A stretch of 64,000 nucleotides of DNA, from the NCBI GenBank assembly GCA_024707255.1, contig JANQAC010000002.1, forward strand, positions 1,482,001 to 1,546,000. The letters are read 5' to 3'. Source of the DNA: Asticcacaulis sp. (GTDB lineage: Bacteria; Pseudomonadota; Alphaproteobacteria; Caulobacterales; Caulobacteraceae). This document shows positions 63,533-64,000 of this stretch, in pieces (position 1 is the first letter of the stretch; each line of letters starts with the position of its first letter). The translations under genes and the position numbers were made by a program. The notes beneath the pieces were generated by a model. The model saw nothing but the letters and a program-made list of their open reading frames with translations, was not told the origin of the DNA and ran no database searches.

Positions 63533-64000
63533 ATGCGCAGGATCGGTTTGCTCGGCGGCATGAGTTGGGAAAGCACCGCCACCTATTATAAGCTTATCAA
63601 TGAAGGCGTCCGCGAGGCGATGGGCGGGCTGGCCTCGGCCGATATCCTGCTGCGGTCACTCGATTTTCAGTCCGTGGTCGCCTTGCAGAAGGCCGATCGC
63701 TGGGACAAGGCCGCGCAATTGCTGGGCGATGCCGCTCAGGGTCTGGAAGCCGCCGGCGCCGACTGCATCCTGATCTGCACCAACACCATGCACCTGGTGG
63801 CCGAACAGGTCGCCGCCAGTCGCGATATTCCCCTGATCCACATTATCGGAGAAACCGCCAAGGCGCTGAATGCCGCCGGTCATCGCCGTCCGCTCCTGCT
63901 GGCGACCCGCTACAGTATGGAACACGGCTTCTACGCCGAACATATGAAGCGCTATGGCCTGGATATCCTTATCCCTGACGCCGATGATCGAATGGCCTGC
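63533..64000 (+). CDS. Aspartate/glutamate racemase family protein, C-terminus outside window
   Basis: The open frame starts at ATG 63533 after a good AGGAG site and runs out of the window after 156 residues. MRRIGLLGGMSWESTATYYK is the N-terminus of the aspartate/hydantoin racemase family (RacX/YgeA-like), and the first catalytic cysteine is in LICTNTMHLVAEQV near residue 82. These enzymes invert the alpha carbon of amino acids without cofactor using two cysteines; the second lies in the missing part. Its neighbour, an Lrp-type regulator, supports an amino acid role. Confidence 0.88.
   Translation, partial: MRRIGLLGGMSWESTATYYKLINEGVREAMGGLASADILLRSLDFQSVVALQKADRWDKAAQLLGDAAQGLEAAGADCILICTNTMHLVAEQVAASRDIPLIHIIGETAKALNAAGHRRPLLLATRYSMEHGFYAEHMKRYGLDILIPDADDRMAC

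Noticed and set aside
1..64000. tRNA or rRNA genes
   Set aside because: No cloverleaf-forming segment with T-loop GTTCRA and conserved ends was found by eye in the gaps, and no rRNA signature is present.

Overview
The window reads as ordinary chromosome from an alphaproteobacterium of the Caulobacterales, most likely Asticcacaulis or a near relative. The inference rests on GC-rich coding sequence, the ctaC-ctaD-ctaB-ctaG-ctaE-SURF1-M16 order followed by a PAS/GEDEF/EAL protein resembling Caulobacter PdeA, class I lysyl-tRNA synthetase, NodT-type efflux genes, and alphaproteobacterial types of glutamate-cysteine ligase and acyl-CoA dehydrogenase. No rRNA, tRNA, CRISPR array, prophage or insertion sequence is visible.

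Layout. 1-11 kb: a kinase/ATPase, a HAD phosphatase, pdxH, a J-domain protein, a GNAT acetyltransferase, a dicarboxylate symporter, aroC, a pirin, a lipoprotein, the queC-queE pair for 7-deazaguanine synthesis and two hotdog thioesterases. 10-21 kb: two small unknown proteins, an S24-type repressor, a serine hydrolase, lysS, a MerR regulator with an acyl-CoA dehydrogenase, a peroxiredoxin and AlgH. 19.7-29.3 kb: one long minus-strand block with the aa3-type cytochrome c oxidase, its assembly factors, an M16 peptidase and a c-di-GMP phosphodiesterase. 29-47 kb: tldD, a TonB-type receptor, a peptide transporter, gshA, rsmE, hydrolases, a Ca/Na exchanger, an M61 peptidase, a pirin/glycosyltransferase operon and a cation antiporter. 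47-50 kb: a Phd/VapC-type toxin-antitoxin pair, an orphan gene tail and a PiT phosphate transporter under a Pho box. 50-54 kb: a three-gene EmrAB/NodT efflux operon. 54-60 kb: the cyoABCD quinol oxidase and a second SURF1. 60-64 kb: a 2-oxoglutarate dioxygenase, a DUF5009 membrane protein, two small membrane proteins, and an Lrp regulator divergent from a racemase.

Functional links visible in the DNA. A 16-bp palindrome, TTKACGTnnACGTMAA, lies before both the MerR/acyl-CoA dehydrogenase genes and the thioesterase pair, which suggests one acyl-CoA regulon. Two terminal oxidases of different electron donor type lie about 25 kb apart, and a SURF1 lies near each. A perfect hairpin hides the ribosome site of the lipoprotein gene at 7.5 kb.

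Data caution. At least nine single-base indels, mostly in short homopolymers, break eight otherwise good genes (pdxH, queE twice, thioesterase 1, lysS, the pdeA-like gene, the peptide transporter, the CaCA exchanger and probably a small gene at 62.5 kb). They look like sequencing errors, and those genes are annotated here as single loci. I did not find a convincing new multi-gene system; the best leads are regulatory.
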